Source: Arthrobacter sp. StoSoilB5 (lineage in GTDB: Bacteria; Actinomycetota; Actinomycetes; Actinomycetales; Micrococcaceae). From it: 64,000 nt of DNA. The notes beneath the pieces are model-generated. The model saw only the letters and a program-made list of their open reading frames with translations. It was not told the DNA's origin and ran no database searches. Position 1 is the stretch's first letter; each line of letters opens with the position of its first letter. The DNA is taken from contig NZ_AP024646.1 of NCBI RefSeq assembly GCF_019977235.1, positions 4,774,001-4,838,000 on the forward strand. The letters are read 5' to 3'. The translations under genes were made by a program, and so were the position numbers. Below, in pieces: positions 42,093 through 55,732 of this stretch.

Positions 42093-43121
42093 ATGTCTGC
42101 CGCGGCAGGTAACGTAAAGGGCGTGCAGTTGAGTCAAGCGATAGTCAGGACCGCAGCCGGATGGCTGCTCGGTCTGATGCTTGCTGCCGCCGGAGCCATC
42201 GTCTGCATCAACCTGGTGAGCTCCTCAGTGGCCAGTCCGCAACAGCCTGTCCGGGAGTATTTAGACGCCTTGCAGAAGGGCGAAGGTGAGCAAGCCCTGG
42301 GTCTGTTGCGGGCAAAAGTGCCCAGCGCAAATGCCGCCATGCTCGACGGCACGGCCCTGCAAACGGCGGCCTCAAAGCTTTCGGACATCAAACTCGGAAA
42401 TGCTGAGTCCAGGGGCACCGACCGTGTTGCCGTGCCCGTGGACTACACCTTGGACGGTAACCGGCTCCACACCGAATTCCTGATGGAGCGCACCGGAACC
42501 CAGTGGTTGTTCTTCGGCAAATGGGCGTTTGTTCCCATCACGTTGCCCACCATTGAAGTCACGGTGGTCAACTCCAGCGAGGCAGCGCTAAACGGCGTCC
42601 CCGTGAACATGCCCAACGGCCGCAACACCTTTGCCGTGTTCTACCCCGGCAAATACGAAGCCAGCCTCAATGGCACCTACTTCGAGGCTCCCGCAGCCTC
42701 TGCCCTCGTTTCAAGCCGCGACGGCGGCCAGGCACCCCTGAACCTGCAGACCCGGTCAACCAAAGCCATGAACGAAGCCGTCGCAGCTAAAGTGCGGGAG
42801 TTCCTGGACACCTGTGCCGCCCAAGCCACAGAGCAACAGCGCCTCCAACCTGATTGCCCGTTCTACCACGCCAGCAACGCGCGCGTCGTGGACGGAACCA
42901 TCAAGTGGGAAATTACCGAGTACCCCAAGATCACCATCGAACCCTTCGGTGGCAAGTGGGTCGTAGCCCCGCTCAACGGCAAGGCAAGGGTGTCCGCCCG
43001 CGAGGTCAACTTGTTCACGGGCCTGGTCAACGACCTCAACGTGGAGCACGATTTCAGCTTCACCACCCAGCTGGACACGGACAACAACACCGTGACAGTC
43101 ACCCCGATGCTGACTTTCTAG
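42093..43121 (+). CDS. Hypothetical membrane-anchored protein
   Basis: The frame gives 342 residues from ATG 42093, or 332 from GTG 42123, which has AAAGGGC almost touching it. A single hydrophobic anchor (AAGWLLGLMLAAAGAIVCI) is followed by an extracytoplasmic part. That part holds an NTF2-like stretch (QPVREYLDALQKGEGEQALG, TALQTAASKLSDIKLGNAES, WLFFGKWAFVPITLPTIEVT) and a beta-rich segment (VNGVPVNMPNGRN-like LNGVPVNMPNGRNTFAVF). Two Cys lie near residue 255 in DTCAAQ and PDCPF. The overall plan resembles actinobacterial surface proteins of unknown role. TATAAG at about 42060 could be a -10. Confidence 0.65.
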   Translation: MSAAAGNVKGVQLSQAIVRTAAGWLLGLMLAAAGAIVCINLVSSSVASPQQPVREYLDALQKGEGEQALGLLRAKVPSANAAMLDGTALQTAASKLSDIKLGNAESRGTDRVAVPVDYTLDGNRLHTEFLMERTGTQWLFFGKWAFVPITLPTIEVTVVNSSEAALNGVPVNMPNGRNTFAVFYPGKYEASLNGTYFEAPAASALVSSRDGGQAPLNLQTRSTKAMNEAVAAKVREFLDTCAAQATEQQRLQPDCPFYHASNARVVDGTIKWEITEYPKITIEPFGGKWVVAPLNGKARVSAREVNLFTGLVNDLNVEHDFSFTTQLDTDNNTVTVTPMLTF

Positions 43122-43171
43122 GCCGCGTCGCGCTGGCCCACCTTTCATCACCTGAGGCGCGCAGTCTAAGC

Positions 43172-43195
43172 TTGGGCCCGCACGGAGCGGCCCAA
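43172..43195. terminator. Short hairpin between convergent genes
   Basis: TTGGGCC (43172-43178) and GGCCCAA (43189-43195) form a 7-bp stem with a 10-nt loop, followed by AACT. It is a weak bidirectional terminator candidate. Confidence 0.4.
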
Positions 43196-43206
43196 AACTG
43201 GGCTGG

Positions 43207-44031
43207 TTACACCAAGCGGCCCCGGCGAAGGACCTCACGAACGTGCCACAGCATCGCATCCGGCGTGTGGACCACATCGTCGTAGAAGAACCTCAGCACC
43301 AACAAGCCCTGCCGGATCGCCTCGTTGTCCCTCCGACGATCCTTCTTGAACTGACGCGGATTCAGATGGAACGCCAGCCCGTCGATTTCGATGATCAGGA
43401 AGCCCTCAAGGAGGAAGTCCACAGTTCCTATGCCGTCGATCCAGACCTGGGTCTCTGTCCGGATCCCCACATCCCTGAACAGGACACGCGCCAAGGTTTC
43501 GATCAAGGAACCCGCCCCACGATCAACTTTGGCAAGGACTTCACGGGCCCGCCCACACCGGTTGCCCACCAGGTGTCGCCGCAGGTATTCCGCTGTGATG
43601 TCGCCGCGGATGAAGGCACTTTCGACCATCACAAGTGATTCCAACGCGGGCAGGCAAAGCAGCGCGTGCAATAGGACATCCGGCAGTGCAACGAACGGTT
43701 CGTGCCGAGGCTGGGACAGAGGCAGGCGGTGGCTGACGCATCCGATCGCTCGCCGACCGTTGCTTTGCCAATAGTGGGGCTCGGTTGGTTGGTGAAGCAG
43801 CCATAGGCCATAACGGCCTGCAGCAGACGCGCACGTCAGTAGCGATCTCGCTTTGATTGCCGCAACAAACTCCGGATCCGCACCAGGACGACCCAGCACT
43901 CCCCGCTCTATGCGCTCGATACAGCCTGCCCGCAGCGCCGCCCGAATCGCGGACTCACTGACGCCGCGTGCCTGCACCTGCCTGTTCAAGGCGACGCCGC
44001 CCAGCTGTCGCAGTACCAGTTCTGCCTCCAT
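43207..44031 (-). CDS. DUF559 domain protein (restriction-endonuclease-like fold)
   Basis: The ATG at 44031 has GGGAGG eight bases upstream and gives 274 residues, whereas the frame extends 44 codons further without support. The N-terminal 100 residues (MEAELVLRQLGGVALNRQV, GVSESAIRAALRAGCIERIE, RGVLGRPGADPEFVAAIKAR) resemble the winged helix start of AbiEi-like antitoxins. The C-terminal part (VDFLLEGFLIIEIDGLAFH, RRRDNEAIRQGLLVLRFFYD) is a DUF559/Vsr-like nuclease core with the acidic Asp, Glu, Asp set. Such genes are common in Micrococcaceae with unknown function. No antitoxin or toxin partner is adjacent. Confidence 0.78.
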   Translation of the reverse strand: MEAELVLRQLGGVALNRQVQARGVSESAIRAALRAGCIERIERGVLGRPGADPEFVAAIKARSLLTCASAAGRYGLWLLHQPTEPHYWQSNGRRAIGCVSHRLPLSQPRHEPFVALPDVLLHALLCLPALESLVMVESAFIRGDITAEYLRRHLVGNRCGRAREVLAKVDRGAGSLIETLARVLFRDVGIRTETQVWIDGIGTVDFLLEGFLIIEIDGLAFHLNPRQFKKDRRRDNEAIRQGLLVLRFFYDDVVHTPDAMLWHVREVLRRGRLV

Positions 44032-44143
44032 CCACACAGCCTCCCGCCAAGGCTGGGAATGCCGGCAGTCCCAAACCGGCGTATGTGGAGAAGTCGGCGC
44101 AGCAGACTGGCCCAGTTCCGGAGAGGCTGGGGGCATGAAGAAG

Positions 44144-44178
44144 GCCCGGGTCCTCCCTCTCAAGGGTCAAACCCGGGC
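44144..44178 (-). terminator. Terminator of the thioredoxin-NHL gene
   Basis: GCCCGGGT (44144-44151) pairs with ACCCGGGC (44171-44178), with extra pairing inside the loop. On the minus strand it is followed by CTTCTTC. It lies just after the stop at 44192. Confidence 0.7.
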
Positions 44179-44191
44179 CAGTTCGCCAGGC

Positions 44192-46165
44192 CTAGTCCAT
44201 GCCGCGCAGATCGAGCACCAGCTCGGATTCACCGTCGGCCTGGAGGATCACTGGAATGCCCCAGTCCTGCTGGTACAGGTGGCAGGCTGCGTGGTCCGGA
44301 ATTTCACCGTCTGTGGTCTCGGGTCCATCACATGCCGCCGCGCGGGCAGTGATGTGAAGGATGCCCTCGGGAACATCGGCAGACAACTCAAGAGTGCGTA
44401 ACAGTCCCACAGACGTTCCGCCTCCGGAGAGCAGCAGTTCCGGCGGAGTGGAGGAGATCTTCAGCTGCGTGGGGTCACCCCAACGGTCATCCAGCTTCTG
44501 GCCGGTAGGAGCCTTGAAACGCACTGCGAGCTCCAGGTTCCCCGGCGTGACCGGACTCTTGGGCCGATGCGTCTGCGACGCGCCCTCATCCACCTGCTGG
44601 GCTTCCTTGGGGATCGGCACCAGGACAAGCTGGTGCTTGTTCGACTCCACCACGATCAGCAGCGGATCGCTGCCTTCCACCTGGACCACGACGACGTCAC
44701 TGGGCTCAGCGAGGCCCCTCGCCAAGGTGGACACAGACTTAGTAGCGGGGTCGTACCGGCGAACGGCACCGTTGTAGGTGTCCGCGATGGCCACTGAATT
44801 ATCTGGCAGTACGGTGACGCCCAAGGGGTGCTGCAAGCGGGCATCGCTCGCATCGCCGTCACGGAACCCGAAATCGAACAGGCCCTTGCCCACGGCGGTT
44901 TCCACGGTCACACCGGTATCGCTGACAATCAGGCGACGCAAGGACGACGTTTCCGAGTCAGCCACCCAGATGTTGCCTTCGCCGTCGATGGCCAGGCCGG
45001 ACGACTGGGCAAACCAGGCTTCCTCGGCCTTGCCATCAAGCAGGCCCTCAAGCCCGGAGCCGGCGAGGATGGAGACCTCGTTGGCCAGGGGGTCGAAGGC
45101 GAAGATCTGGTGGGTTCCTGCCATGGCGATGACAACGCGCTGCAGCTTTTCGCTCCAGACCACGTCCCATGGCGAGGACAAGGAAACCCCGGTACCAAGG
45201 CCAAGCACCCCAACATCGATGGCGTCGGCCGCAAAGTCGGCAGGACCGCCGTCGTGGTGTTCAGACCATGTACCGGCGCCGGCATCCGTCACGCGGGCCG
45301 GACCGGCGTCGAGCAGTCGCTGCACGCCATTTCCGGCGAGCGTCTGCACGTAACCCGAGCTCAGCGTGACTCCACGCAGGCGGTGGTTGACGGTGTCGGC
45401 GACTACGGCGTCGTAGCCCAGCTTCCAAGCGAGCTCCGACGGCAGCAGAGTCACGCCCTGCGGTTCGTTGAACTGCGCGATCTCCGCTTGCCCGTCCAAG
45501 TACCCCTTCGTACCGGAGCCGATGACGCGCTCCACGGTCTTCAAATCGGGGCGGAGTTCCACCAGGCGGTGGTGGCCGGAGTCCACCACGAGGTAATTGC
45601 CGTTGGCGAGCTGCGTCGCTTTTCCGGGGAAGCGCAAAGTGCCCGACGTCGGCACCGGAGCAACGTAGGGACCGTTGCCGCGGTGAAGGGTTCCCTTGGC
45701 TTCATGCTCGGCAACAAGTTCCTCGAGCAGCACGGCGAGGCCATCTGCGTGACCCTCACCGGAAAGGTGGGCAACGATGTAGCCCTCGGGATCCACAACC
45801 ACCAAGGTGGGCCATGCGCGGGCCGTGTAGGCCTTCCACGTGGCCAGCTCAGGGTCGTCCAGAACCGGGTGATGGATCTCGTAGCGTTCAACGGCAGAGG
45901 CCAGAGCGACGGGATCCGCCTCATGCTCGAACTTGGGCGAATGCACGCCGACCGTCACCAGGACGTCCGAGTACTTTTCCTCCAGTGGGCGCAGCTCGTC
46001 CAGCACGTGCAGGCAGTTGATGCAGCAGAAGGTCCAGAAATCGAGCAGCACGATCTTTCCGCGCAAGGACTCGAGATCCAGGGATTTGCCGCCCGTGTTG
46101 AGCCAGCCGCGGCCCTCCAGTTCGGAGGCCCGGACCCGGTGTTGGGTACGTACGGTTTCGCTCAT
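44192..46165 (-). CDS. Thioredoxin-like/NHL repeat protein (NHLRC2-like)
   Basis: The 657 residues comprise a TlpA-like thioredoxin domain at about 25-150 (KIVLLDFWTFCCINCLHVL with the CINC active site; VGVHSPKFEHEADPVALA), then NHL beta-propeller repeats at about 170-540 (GKATQLANGNYLVVDSGHHR, AQFNEPQGVTLLPSEL, NIWVADSETSSLRRL, LQHPLGVTVLPDNSVAIADT). A C-terminal beta domain ends the protein (ELAVRFKAPTGQKLDDRWG). No signal peptide is seen, so it is probably cytoplasmic. It starts one base into the stop codon of the upstream gene (TGATG), so both are coexpressed. A redox role is likely, the exact target unknown. Confidence 0.88.
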   Translation of the reverse strand: MSETVRTQHRVRASELEGRGWLNTGGKSLDLESLRGKIVLLDFWTFCCINCLHVLDELRPLEEKYSDVLVTVGVHSPKFEHEADPVALASAVERYEIHHPVLDDPELATWKAYTARAWPTLVVVDPEGYIVAHLSGEGHADGLAVLLEELVAEHEAKGTLHRGNGPYVAPVPTSGTLRFPGKATQLANGNYLVVDSGHHRLVELRPDLKTVERVIGSGTKGYLDGQAEIAQFNEPQGVTLLPSELAWKLGYDAVVADTVNHRLRGVTLSSGYVQTLAGNGVQRLLDAGPARVTDAGAGTWSEHHDGGPADFAADAIDVGVLGLGTGVSLSSPWDVVWSEKLQRVVIAMAGTHQIFAFDPLANEVSILAGSGLEGLLDGKAEEAWFAQSSGLAIDGEGNIWVADSETSSLRRLIVSDTGVTVETAVGKGLFDFGFRDGDASDARLQHPLGVTVLPDNSVAIADTYNGAVRRYDPATKSVSTLARGLAEPSDVVVVQVEGSDPLLIVVESNKHQLVLVPIPKEAQQVDEGASQTHRPKSPVTPGNLELAVRFKAPTGQKLDDRWGDPTQLKISSTPPELLLSGGGTSVGLLRTLELSADVPEGILHITARAAACDGPETTDGEIPDHAACHLYQQDWGIPVILQADGESELVLDLRGMD

Positions 46166-48426
46166 CAGCGTCCTTCCAGCTTGGTGTTTCGTTCGGTCTG
46201 CCCGGTGGTGCTGTCCGGTTGGACTTCGCGGTCCGGCTCCGGCGCGCTGTCCTTTGCGGAGTGTTCGGCCGGAGCCGTCCGGGTGGCTTGGGCTGTCCTG
46301 CCGGCCATCTTGGCATCGCGGTCGGCGAGCCGGGCAAACATATCGTTATAAGCACTGAGGTCGGCGTCGTTATTCCTGTCGGCCGCCCGATCCACCCGGC
46401 GGGTCTCCCGTTCGTCCGAGCGCGACCACATGACGGCCACGCCGATTGCCACCAGCAAGGTGGGCACTTCGCCAATGCCCCAGGCCACGGCACCGCCCAT
46501 TTGCTGGTCTGCTATGGCCGATGCACCCCAGGTCCGGCCCAGGTTTCCGAAGTAGTCGGCGGCCAGCAGTCCGGTACCGCCCATGATGGCCACTCCAAAG
46601 AACGCGTGGAACCCCATGGTTGCAAGCAGCAACAGCAGGCGCATTGGGTACGGGGCCCGGCGCGGGAGAGGATCGCTGCCGATCATGCTCAGTACAAAAA
46701 TGTAACCCGTCAGCAGGAAGTGCAGGTTCATGAGTTCGTGGCCGACGTGTTCCCGCATCGCAAGGCCGAAAAGGTCCGAGTAGTAGAACAGCACGATGGA
46801 TCCGGCGAAGTTCGCAGCGGCGAAGAGCGGGTGCGTGACCACCTGGGAGAACTTGGAATGCACGAACAGCAGCAACCACTCCCGAAGGCCGCGCGAACCG
46901 TGAGCACCTTCACCCCGGGAAGGGAGTGCCCGCAGCGCAAGGGTCACCGGTGAACCAAGCACTAGGAAGATCGGTGCCACCATGGTCAAGGCCATGTGAT
47001 CCACCATATGGGCAGAGAACAGCACCCTGCCATAGACGGCTGGTGGACCCGACGTGATGTATGTGAGAATCACAAGCCCGATAATCCAGTTCACTGTTTT
47101 GAACCAGGACCAGGTGTCACCGCGCTTGCGGACCTTGATGATCCCCAGGATGTAGGAGGCAGCGCCGAATAGCGCTACTCCGACCCACAGCCAGTCAGGA
47201 CGCCATTCGGTAAGCCATCGCTCCGGCGTAAGTTCAGGAGGAAGCTCATAGCCGGACAGGATAAAGGCCGGCGAGGCGTCCGGCGCGTAGGTAGTGGGCT
47301 GCGGCGGGGCCGAGCGTCCCAGCGCAACGGCGAGGCCCGACGTCGCGCCCATCACCAGCAGCTCAACCAAAACCAGCTGCCACAGCACCCGGCGGGCAGA
47401 CATCGATCCGCTCTTGCCGAGCTGCGGAATGACCCACTGGCGGTGCATAAAGCCGATGCCGCCCAGCACCAGCGTGGCAAGCGCTTTGGCAACGATGAGT
47501 TGGCCGTAGGGGGAGCCGAAAAGATCAGCGGGGTTGGTCACCCTGATGGCGGCGTTGATCACGCCGGAGGCGAATACCAAGACGAATGCGAAGCCTGCCA
47601 GGGCCGAGAATCGTCGAAGGGTCGGCTCGATGATATCGCCCGTTCCAGAAGTTCGGGAACCAGTGAGTAAGCCCGAAAGGACCGCGAGCATAATGATGCC
47701 GCCCACCCACGTGGAGACGCCCACCAAGTGCAGGCCCAAGGAGTTGATGGCACCTTCATGGTCGCTGGAGCTGGAGGAGTGACCGATCAGCGCAGTGGGA
47801 ACAAGGCCGATCAGGGCCAGCAGGAGCGTGAACGCGAGCCCGGTCAACGAACGGACGCCGAACAGCGCTGTGGTGACCACCGCGGCAACTATGGTGATGG
47901 ACAGCCAGGCCTTACCCGTCTCAATGTCCGTCATGAAGTACACCAGTGAGCGGGTGAATTCAGCGTCGCCGGAAAGTCCCTGACCCGCTACATCCGCGTA
48001 GGTCAGTACCAGGACCGCTACTGCGGACAGCGTCCATACGGCGCCTGCCGCGGCGGCAACGGCAAGGGCGCGTGCGAAAGCTGGATGCTCCGGCTCCTCA
48101 AGATCCTTCTCACGGGATCGCGATACCTTGAGGTTCTTGGGCAGGATTCCGACTGCGAAGACCAAGCCACCAATAACCGTGGCCACGGAAACGTTGTGGA
48201 CAGCTTTCGCGAAGGGCAAGCCCCACCGGACCAACACCCCTGGGTCCGAGACCTGGCGGGCAGCTGACGCCCCGGAGAAGATGAGGGCCGCGGCCAATGT
48301 CAGGAAGAGCACCGCCAGACCCGCAAGCTGCCACGGGAGGGAAATACCCGCGACGGCATTGCCTCCCCGCGCTCCCGGCTTGGGAACAGGCGATGGGGCA
48401 GTTGCGGAGCTTCTTGCTGATGGCAC
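46165..48426 (-). CDS. CopD-like/CtaG-like membrane fusion (copper handling and cytochrome c oxidase assembly)
   Basis: From GTG 48426 the protein has 753 residues and about 15-16 membrane spans. Residues about 30-370 match CopD (KAVHNVSVATVIGGLVFAVG, HLVGVSTWVGGIIMLAVLSG, FGSPYGQLIVAKALATLVLG). Residues about 400-690 match the CtaG/cytochrome c oxidase assembly family (RPDWLWVGVALFGAASYILG, FSAHMVDHMALTMVAPIFLV, NLHFLLTGYIFVLSMIGSDP, GFHAFFGVAIMGGTGLLAAD). Conserved His residues in both halves are suited to copper. A charged C-terminal tail of about 90 residues follows. The fusion is well known in actinobacteria. Linkage with a thioredoxin-type protein suggests joint work on copper or cysteine redox in oxidase assembly. 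Confidence 0.9.
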   Translation of the reverse strand: MPSARSSATAPSPVPKPGARGGNAVAGISLPWQLAGLAVLFLTLAAALIFSGASAARQVSDPGVLVRWGLPFAKAVHNVSVATVIGGLVFAVGILPKNLKVSRSREKDLEEPEHPAFARALAVAAAAGAVWTLSAVAVLVLTYADVAGQGLSGDAEFTRSLVYFMTDIETGKAWLSITIVAAVVTTALFGVRSLTGLAFTLLLALIGLVPTALIGHSSSSSDHEGAINSLGLHLVGVSTWVGGIIMLAVLSGLLTGSRTSGTGDIIEPTLRRFSALAGFAFVLVFASGVINAAIRVTNPADLFGSPYGQLIVAKALATLVLGGIGFMHRQWVIPQLGKSGSMSARRVLWQLVLVELLVMGATSGLAVALGRSAPPQPTTYAPDASPAFILSGYELPPELTPERWLTEWRPDWLWVGVALFGAASYILGIIKVRKRGDTWSWFKTVNWIIGLVILTYITSGPPAVYGRVLFSAHMVDHMALTMVAPIFLVLGSPVTLALRALPSRGEGAHGSRGLREWLLLFVHSKFSQVVTHPLFAAANFAGSIVLFYYSDLFGLAMREHVGHELMNLHFLLTGYIFVLSMIGSDPLPRRAPYPMRLLLLLATMGFHAFFGVAIMGGTGLLAADYFGNLGRTWGASAIADQQMGGAVAWGIGEVPTLLVAIGVAVMWSRSDERETRRVDRAADRNNDADLSAYNDMFARLADRDAKMAGRTAQATRTAPAEHSAKDSAPEPDREVQPDSTTGQTERNTKLEGR

Positions 48427-48511
48427 CTATCCATTGTCCGTTACCTGTGGCCGGGCTGCGAATCGGGAAGCATTTGGGGAGGAGAAGTGGGCATGGGCAC
48501 CCCAAACAGCA

Positions 48512-48547
48512 AAAGGGGGCGGCAACCAGTTGGTTGCCGCCCCCTTT
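48512..48547 (-). terminator. Strong terminator of the HU gene
   Basis: AAAGGGGGCGGCAACCA (48512-48528) and its exact complement (48531-48547) form a 17-bp stem. The minus-strand product would end in a stem closed by A/U pairs and a run of T residues interrupted by GC. It also shields the CopD-type gene from read-through. Confidence 0.88.
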
Positions 48548-48567
48548 CAGGCGTTCGCCGAAGAGAA

Positions 48568-48855
48568 CTACTTCTTCTTGGCGACAGCAGCCTTCAGCTT
48601 GGAGCCTGCGGTCAGCTTAACGCTGTGGCCGGCGGCGATCTGGATGGTTTCGCCCGTCTGCGGGTTGCGGCCGGTGCGTGCTGCGCGGTCAGTGCGCTCA
48701 ACTGCGAGCCAGCCCGGGATGGTGATCTTCTCGCCAGCGGCAACAGAAGTCTCGAAAACTTCGAACAGTGCATCGAGCACGGAGTTGACGGCTGCCTGGC
48801 TGGTGCCAGCCTTGCCTGCTACCTCTGCAACGAGTTCACTACGGTTCTTAGCCAT
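48568..48855 (-). CDS. HU family DNA-binding protein
   Basis: The 95-residue protein starts [20 protein letters not shown], has the arm sequence GRNPQTGETIQIAAGHSVKL (with the conserved Pro of NPQTG) and ends in the basic tail AGSKLKAAVAKKK. The Shine-Dalgarno AGGAGG lies seven bases before the ATG. HU bends DNA and compacts the nucleoid. Unlike mycobacterial HupB there is no long Lys/Ala tail, so this is the short actinobacterial form. It has its own strong terminator and so is expressed separately from its neighbours. Confidence 0.95.
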   Translation of the reverse strand: MAKNRSELVAEVAGKAGTSQAAVNSVLDALFEVFETSVAAGEKITIPGWLAVERTDRAARTGRNPQTGETIQIAAGHSVKLTAGSKLKAAVAKKK

Positions 48856-49150
48856 TTACGTCCTCCTGGACTAATACGTTTTTTGAGCTTTCAAGCGGAA
48901 CGCGAGCAAGCCACTGCTCGAAAACTTACCAGCTTGCACCGGCATGGCCAGCAAATTCCGCGTGTTTCCGCGCTTTTTTGACCAAAATCACCGGTTTTTC
49001 AAGGTTTTTGGGGGTCGGGACCGCCAATGGCGTACCCTACGGCGCCGAACAGCCCACCAGTCACAGGTAGAAATTCACGACGCCAACAGCCACCACGGCT
49101 AGCTGCGCGCCGCTAGTCATCGCAGCTTCGGAGCATCCGACAAGTGTGGA

Positions 49151-49714
49151 TCAGAAGAGAATTCGCTGATACAAGACGTGGTCCTGCCACTCGCCTGCGA
49201 TGTGGAGATACGAGGGTGCCATGCCGATCCGCTTGAAGCCAGACCGCTTGAGAACCGCCTGCGAGGCTACGTTGTCCAGCAAGGCTGCGGCCTGGATACG
49301 GTGGAGACCAAGTTCCCCTCCCGCCATGGAGAGAACTGCCTCCACCGAGGAAGTGGCAATGCCCTTGCCGGTGAATGCGTGGTCCACCCAATAGCCAAGG
49401 TTGGCGTTCAGGAACGGACCGCGGACTATGCCCGTCAAAGTAATCATGCCTATGACATCCCGATCATGCAGAACTATCCACGGCAGCTCAGTGCCTGCCG
49501 CATACTGATCCAGTTTGCTCCGAACGATGGCCTCTTGCCCGGCTCTTGTATAGAACGCGGCGCTGCGCCTTGGCTCCCACGGCGCGAGGTGCTCTGCGTT
49601 CCGGCTATACGCGGCTGCTAAGGGCCCCGCATCAGACAAGGACAAAATCCGAAGGTGGACATTCCCGTTCACGGCATTCCCGGACGGGACATCCAAGTCT
49701 CGAGTCAGAGTCAT
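49151..49714 (-). CDS. GNAT N-acetyltransferase, RimJ/RimL type
   Basis: The 187 residues contain LRILSLSDAGPLAAAYSRNA, WIVLHDRDVIGMITLTGIVR, NANLGYWVDHAFTGKGIATS (acetyl-CoA loop), LGLHRIQAAALLDNVASQAV, and SGFKRIGMAPSYLHIAGEWQ with DHVLYQRIL at the end. This pattern is typical of the ribosomal-protein-Ala acetyltransferase group, members of which also act on other amino groups. It lies downstream of rRNA operon 1 on the same strand but behind its terminator. Confidence 0.9.
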   Translation of the reverse strand: MTLTRDLDVPSGNAVNGNVHLRILSLSDAGPLAAAYSRNAEHLAPWEPRRSAAFYTRAGQEAIVRSKLDQYAAGTELPWIVLHDRDVIGMITLTGIVRGPFLNANLGYWVDHAFTGKGIATSSVEAVLSMAGGELGLHRIQAAALLDNVASQAVLKRSGFKRIGMAPSYLHIAGEWQDHVLYQRILF

Positions 49715-49752
49715 CCTGCGACTCTAGCCGTTTTGTTTGGTGGGTTAAATGG

Positions 49753-49785
49753 GGCAAGCCCCGACCGTCGTGGTCGGGGCTTGCC
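49753..49785 (-). terminator. Terminator of rRNA operon 1
   Basis: GGCAAGCCCCGACC (49753-49766) pairs with GGTCGGGGCTTGCC (49772-49785) over 14 bp around a 5-nt loop. On the minus strand it is followed by CCATTTAACCC. It is nearly the same as the distal terminator of operon 2. Confidence 0.88.
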
Positions 49786-49797
49786 TGTTAATGTGTG

Positions 49798-49916
49798 TCC
49801 GGCGGTGTCCTACTCTCCCACACCCTCCCGGGTGCAGTACCATCGGCGCTGTGGGTCTTAGCTTCCGGGTTCGGAATGGGACCGGGCGTTTCCCCCACGC
49901 TATGACCGCCGTAACC
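49798..49916 (-). rRNA. rrf: 5S ribosomal RNA, operon 1
   Basis: The minus strand begins GTTACGGCGGTCATAGCG, contains the conserved CCCATTCCGAACCCGGAAG, and ends near GGACACCGCCGG, so both terminal stems pair. Ends are approximate to a few bases. It is the last gene of the operon. Confidence 0.95.
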
Positions 49917-50033
49917 TTGTTACCCGTCCCCCGCCTTTTTTGCCGGTTGGGGGTGGGAAGTTTTGTGGTTACAACATTGTGGTGTTGTTATTTAGTTGTG
50001 TTTGTTCCTGTGAGCAACGGTGTTGTTGTTCGG

Positions 50034-50052
50034 GAACCACATAGTGGACGCG
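50034..50052 (-). other. Downstream arm of the 23S processing stem, operon 1
   Basis: GAACCACATAGTGGACGCG on the plus strand here is the complement, with one G-U type change, of the sequence at 53320-53338 before the 23S gene. The two flanks would pair in the precursor and bring the 23S ends together for RNase III. Confidence 0.75.
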
Positions 50053-50074
50053 TGCAGTGTTTGTGTGTGGTGTA

Positions 50075-55270
<5,196 letters not shown>

Positions 55271-55433
55271 AAACAAAAAATCAAACAGACACAACCACAC
55301 CCACCGGAAATAACGACGGACCATGGCTGCACAAAATTCGAAACCAGCTGAAAACCAGACCACCACACACGGGGGTGCGCAGCAATCCGGCCATAATTTC
55401 AACCAATCAATAAAACAATCGGCATCAACAAAC

Positions 55434-55462
55434 TTGGCACACTATTGAGTTCTCAAACAACA
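55434..55462 (-). promoter_or_regulatory. boxA-like antitermination element, operon 1 leader
   Basis: The minus strand reads TGTTTGAGAACTC followed by AATAGTGTGCCAA, an element found before actinobacterial 16S genes. It is shared exactly by operon 2 (62951-62979) and marks the upstream limit of the identical region. Confidence 0.7.
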
Positions 55463-55605
55463 GACCCCCCAAAACATCACCCCGCACAGCGCACCACAAA
55501 AGCAGCGCACCCAACAAGGCCATTGGAAAAGAAGAGTTATTTTTGGCCGCCTACCGAACCGTACACACCTTCCGGCTTTCCGTTTCGCACCCGGCGACTC
55601 AGAAA

Positions 55606-55634
55606 ACAATACACGCCCCACAACCCCAACGCAA
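55606..55634 (-). promoter_or_regulatory. rRNA operon 1 promoter
   Basis: On the minus strand TTGCGT (55634-55629) is followed after exactly 17 bp by TATTGT (55611-55606). The same arrangement with two base changes occurs before operon 2 within otherwise diverged DNA. Transcription would start near 55599, about 330 bp before 16S and about 100 bp after the sigma factor stop codon. Confidence 0.7.
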
Positions 55635-55732
55635 ATCCACCCCAACAACCACCAAACACACCCCCCAAACCCCGCCAAACCGCCGTCGGGCATTCCTTTC
55701 GGACTCGTCAATGAGCCATTGCCCCTGTCTCT

